The translations under genes and the position numbers were made by a program. The notes under the pieces were generated by a model that was not told where the DNA came from, searched no databases, and worked only from the letters and a program-made list of their open reading frames with translations. Shown here piece by piece: positions 61,001 through 64,000 of a stretch of DNA of 64,000 nucleotides; position 1 is the first letter of the stretch, and every line of letters begins with the position of its first letter. Origin of the DNA: Ophiocordyceps camponoti-saundersi (nom. inval.) (lineage: Eukaryota; Ascomycota; Sordariomycetes; Hypocreales; Ophiocordycipitaceae); assembly GCA_003339415.1 (NCBI GenBank), contig PDHQ01000026.1, positions 62,001 to 126,000 of the forward strand, in the 5' to 3' direction.

Positions 61001-63382
61001 ATGGCCGTCTCCCAGCATCCCGTTGCCGGACTCATCATCGTGCTCCTCCTCTTGTGGATGCTCTTTCCGGAGAGCGAATATCGGTCGTTCAGCCAGTCCG
61101 AGATTGCCGCCAGCCATCTCGCCCGCTACCGCGAAGCCCTCGATAACCTCACCGCTTCGCAATGGGGTGACTTTTCGCCCGGTGCGGCAGATGCCAACGC
61201 AACGTCCCGCTTCCTCAACCTCACCGGCTTCCGTCAAGTCGATGGCTTCGCCTGGGACGACCTCGCCGAATTCCGCGACAGGGCCCTGCGCCTCAGCCGC
61301 CACGCCATCTCTCCTGTCGCCGGCCGCCAGCTCTGGGACGTAGCCAAGGGTGACCCTCTCTGGGCGAACCCTTCCGGCACGTTACGCGGCGAGTGGGTTC
61401 GCCGTCCCGGCTCCGTTCCTCGCCGTTACGACAGCTACAATCTTAGCCTCAGCGTCCCGGCTATGGACTGGGTTGGCGACCATGCCGAGTGGGCACGCAA
61501 TGCGACTGGCGCCCAAGGCCGTATGACACTCCGTCTCGAAGCCAATCGCACCGTACTCCGTTATGACGACCTGGCTCCCGACACCAGACCTCTTTCCGGC
61601 GGCTCCATCCGCGATGTCAAGGGCGCCGTCACTATTGAAGACGTGGACGGCTCCGGTCACGGCTGGGACATGCGCCTCTACGGGGTTCACTGGCCTCGCC
61701 AGGGCGTCATACTCATGACCACGACGAGCGAAAAGTTCGAGGGCATCTTTGGCTTACCGCACTTGGCCCCGGGCCCCGACTTTTTCCTGTCGAGCCAGAT
61801 GATGCTCGTTTCCACTCTCGACACTGTCATATCCAGGAAACAACGCAACATCAACCTAGACCAGAATATTCCATGGAACTCGGACATCAACAACCCGCTC
61901 TACACGGCCTATCCCTCACCTCATTGCGAGTTCGTCATGTACGCCCAGGTCTTGCCACCCTTGGAACGTGCCATGGACGGCAAGGAGAGCACCGAGGAAA
62001 AAATGCGCGCCATCGAGTCGGAGTTGGAGTTTCCCATGGGTGTTCCCGTCGGCTCCATTCCGCCCCTCAAGATGTCGGCCATCATCTACTCGCCTGACTG
62101 CGCATTTTCCCTCGAAACCAAGGGTCCACCCGACTTCTTGCCGACCAAGAAGAGCCATCTGGTCGGCAGGAGGGCCGAGGCTCATAGTCGCCGTGTAAAG
62201 AGGTTGTTGGCCGCACATGCCTTTGTCCAATTTGGCCAGGTGTTTCTATTCAAAAACCAGATAGAGGAGGCATTCACGCCATCTGCCATGGGGCGCATCA
62301 GTTTCTGGACCGTCAGCGCCATGGCCATGGTCGACGGCATGACCTTTATCGCCGCCCTCACCTGGATACCTTCGGCGCGTGCCACCTATCAGTCAACGGC
62401 CTTCTTCGCGTTCGCCGCCTTCTTGTCCACGTTGGTAGCCGGTTGCCTGTTGGCTAAGATCCACGAGGCTCAACTGCCCGAGAGCCGCCCTCGACGGGAC
62501 GCCAATTCGGGCTCCGGAGGCGCGACCCCGGCAGGCTCGGGACAGGCGCTGCAACCCCTCATCGTGCCGTCGGATCAAGACGTCGACGCCGAGATAGCGG
62601 CCGCCGCGTCCGCCGTGCCGCGAGCCGCGGGTGGCGGCGCGTTGCCCCGACCGCAGCAGACGTTCCAAAGCGTGGTGAGCCGGTTGTTCCTCTTCGGTCT
62701 TTGCATCATCTTCGTAGCCGTCTCGTCGTCGACGTGGCGCCTCCGCGCGCGGTCTTTCTTTCTCAGCTTGTGTGCGTTCGTCTACTTCTCGCTGTGGGTG
62801 CCGCAGATATATCGCAACACGATGCGCAACTGCCGGCGCGCGGTGAGGTGGCGGTTCGTCATCGGGCAGACGGTGCTCCGACTCCTTCCCGTGGCGTACT
62901 TTTGGATCTATGAGGATAATTTCCTATACGCCCGGCTCGACCGAAAGGCCTTTTGCGTGCTCTTTTCCTGGGTGTCGTTGCAACTGGCGGTCCTGGCGTT
63001 TCAGGAGGTCATGGGGCCGCGCTACGGCGTGCCGACCAGCTGGACTCCGGATGGCTGGGACTACCACCCTTTGCTGACGGAGGATGCTATAGAGGGGGGC
63101 AGCCTGCCCATCGGGCTCGCGGCCGGCGTTTCTTCAAGCGGCAGTAACGCGACTGTCAAGCGCGGCAACGTCCGGGTCGTCGACTGCGCCATCTGCCACG
63201 AGCCGGTCGATGTGCCTGTTGCCAAGGCCGGTGGCGAGGACGGCAGCGTGGCGAGCGTCTTTACCAGGAGACTGTACATGGTGACGCCTTGTCGTCACAT
63301 CTTTCACACGCGTTGTCTCGAGGTATGGATGCGGTTCAGGCTGCAGTGTCCGATTTGCAGGGAAGACCTGCCGCCCATATGA
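61001..63382 (+). CDS. Dsc1/Tul1-type transmembrane RING E3 ubiquitin ligase
   Basis: Catalytic subunit of the Golgi/endosomal Dsc E3 complex, which cleaves SREBP in fission yeast and Aspergillus (low-oxygen adaptation) and sorts membrane proteins in budding yeast. Single exon, 793 residues from ATG 61001 (MAVSQHPVAG). An N-terminal signal anchor (LIIVLLLLWMLF) is followed by a large glyco-type lumenal domain with several N-x-S/T sites and IPWNSDINNPLYTAYPSPHCEF. Multiple membrane helices occur at about residues 425-680. A C-terminal RING-H2 runs from about 726: CAICHEP, then a Gly/Ser-containing insertion, CRHIFHTRCLEVW, CPICRED. All eight ligands are present. A Ser/Gly/Ala-rich cytosolic loop sits near 495-550. 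Confidence 0.92.
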   Translation: MAVSQHPVAGLIIVLLLLWMLFPESEYRSFSQSEIAASHLARYREALDNLTASQWGDFSPGAADANATSRFLNLTGFRQVDGFAWDDLAEFRDRALRLSRHAISPVAGRQLWDVAKGDPLWANPSGTLRGEWVRRPGSVPRRYDSYNLSLSVPAMDWVGDHAEWARNATGAQGRMTLRLEANRTVLRYDDLAPDTRPLSGGSIRDVKGAVTIEDVDGSGHGWDMRLYGVHWPRQGVILMTTTSEKFEGIFGLPHLAPGPDFFLSSQMMLVSTLDTVISRKQRNINLDQNIPWNSDINNPLYTAYPSPHCEFVMYAQVLPPLERAMDGKESTEEKMRAIESELEFPMGVPVGSIPPLKMSAIIYSPDCAFSLETKGPPDFLPTKKSHLVGRRAEAHSRRVKRLLAAHAFVQFGQVFLFKNQIEEAFTPSAMGRISFWTVSAMAMVDGMTFIAALTWIPSARATYQSTAFFAFAAFLSTLVAGCLLAKIHEAQLPESRPRRDANSGSGGATPAGSGQALQPLIVPSDQDVDAEIAAAASAVPRAAGGGALPRPQQTFQSVVSRLFLFGLCIIFVAVSSSTWRLRARSFFLSLCAFVYFSLWVPQIYRNTMRNCRRAVRWRFVIGQTVLRLLPVAYFWIYEDNFLYARLDRKAFCVLFSWVSLQLAVLAFQEVMGPRYGVPTSWTPDGWDYHPLLTEDAIEGGSLPIGLAAGVSSSGSNATVKRGNVRVVDCAICHEPVDVPVAKAGGEDGSVASVFTRRLYMVTPCRHIFHTRCLEVWMRFRLQCPICREDLPPI

Positions 63383-64000
63383 GGTCTGCCTCCGTTTGTG
63401 TTGGTAACGACGAGAGTTGAGGGGGGGGTTTGTCCCAGCGATCGGTCTTTTCTCTCATCATGTATGTATGATGACCTTCTCCAGAGAGGGCGCCAGCGAG
63501 CGGGTTTGATGATGAATATGTCTATAACTTTCAGGGGGGGAAATTGGTACCAAGAGTGCCTGCAGGTCTCAATGGCCTAAGCGGGAGTCGTTTGTCTCAT
63601 GATGGACTCGCTTCTGAGACATGAGTACTAAGACGGCATGATGATTATTGAACCTCTCTCTGTTGCTGCTGGCCGGTCTGTTACTGTACACGTAGGGGCT
63701 ACACGTAGGGGCTACACGTAGGGACTACACGTACATACCTAGGTAGGTAGCTGTAAGAACTACCTAGGCCTGAGGAAATCTTCTGAGGAAGCCAAGAATC
63801 CAGTGAAGATCTCGCCGAGGCTCAGCATTGAAATATCCTATGAGTCTGGAAAACTCTTATTGTCTCGGTATCAGCTCTGCGCCTCGGTGGAGGAGCTGAT
63901 GGTCACTGAGGCCTTTGAGGGGGGAAGCTTTCAATTAATGGGCGCTCCCAAGAGAATTGGCCCGTAGCTGAGACCTTTGAAGAAAGTCGACGGGGACTTG
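63383..64000. other. DSC1 3' flank with a short tandem repeat
   Basis: 618 bp. It holds a 13-bp tandem repeat (next entry) and an ACCTAGGTAGGTAG-type palindromic patch at 63738-63768. No coding frame supported to the window end. Confidence 0.5.
63686..63733. repeat. 13-bp tandem repeat (TACACGTAGGGGC)
   Basis: About three and a half near-perfect copies with one G-to-A change in the last. Confidence 0.85.

Noticed and set aside
1..64000. tRNA or rRNA genes, CRISPR arrays, bacterial-type operons
   Set aside because: No B-box type GGTTCGAATCC with matching A-box, no rRNA core sequence, no direct-repeat/spacer arrays; gene structures are eukaryotic.

Overview
The window reads as nuclear chromosomal DNA of a filamentous ascomycete (Pezizomycotina, probably a Sordariomycete; the species cannot be named from the sequence). 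The evidence is short 51-137 bp GT-AG introns with CTGAC/CTAAC-like branch sites, fungal-only families (Zn2Cys6/fungal_trans regulator, KAR9, fungal CorA-like transporter, hyphal GT2 glycosyltransferase, Dsc1/Tul1-type RING ligase), GC-rich genes and AT-richer spacers full of microsatellites and homopolymer G/C runs. I recognise 22 protein-coding genes (one cut by the window edge, one a low-confidence 52-residue protein). No tRNA, rRNA, CRISPR or transposon was seen. Exon boundaries were placed by eye from splice signals, reading-frame phase and family continuity.

Layout. 1-6.6 kb: SAC3 mRNA-export factor (partial), then the divergent pair LTV1 (40S biogenesis) and LSG1 (60S maturation GTPase). 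7-14 kb: two cell-surface polysaccharide genes diverging from a 2.4 kb spacer, a five-exon GT2 processive glycosyltransferase (minus) and a membrane-anchored GH16 glucanase-like enzyme (plus); the spacer carries a 48-base G run. 16-23 kb: KAR9/GAR-domain cytoskeletal protein and a FarA/CTF1-like lipid and cutin regulator. 26-35 kb: mitochondrial malic enzyme and a 1509-residue protein with a POT1/Cdc13-like C-terminal OB-fold. 36-40 kb: amidase-signature enzyme and flavin monooxygenase.

40-51 kb is a dense protein-synthesis and protein-quality neighbourhood: ribosomal protein eL4, a Cys-rich fungal protein, PGA2, mitochondrial EF-Tu, ribosomal protein uS14/RPS29, an ER protein disulfide isomerase ending in KDEL, and an HSBP1-like heat-shock-factor binding protein. 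51-63 kb: ten-exon amino-acid permease, a candidate tiny gene, a CorA-like transporter that converges to within 8 bp of a kinase-propeller fusion gene, and a Dsc1/Tul1 RING E3 ligase.

Most genes are conserved housekeeping. The parts most worth a second look are the non-RD kinase fused to a C-terminal propeller-like region, the Cys-rich protein with three F-x-[IV]-C-x-x-C modules and tandem repeats, the tiny three-exon gene at 54 kb, the 48-G tract, and telomere-like TTAGGG pairs near the POT1-like gene and elsewhere.
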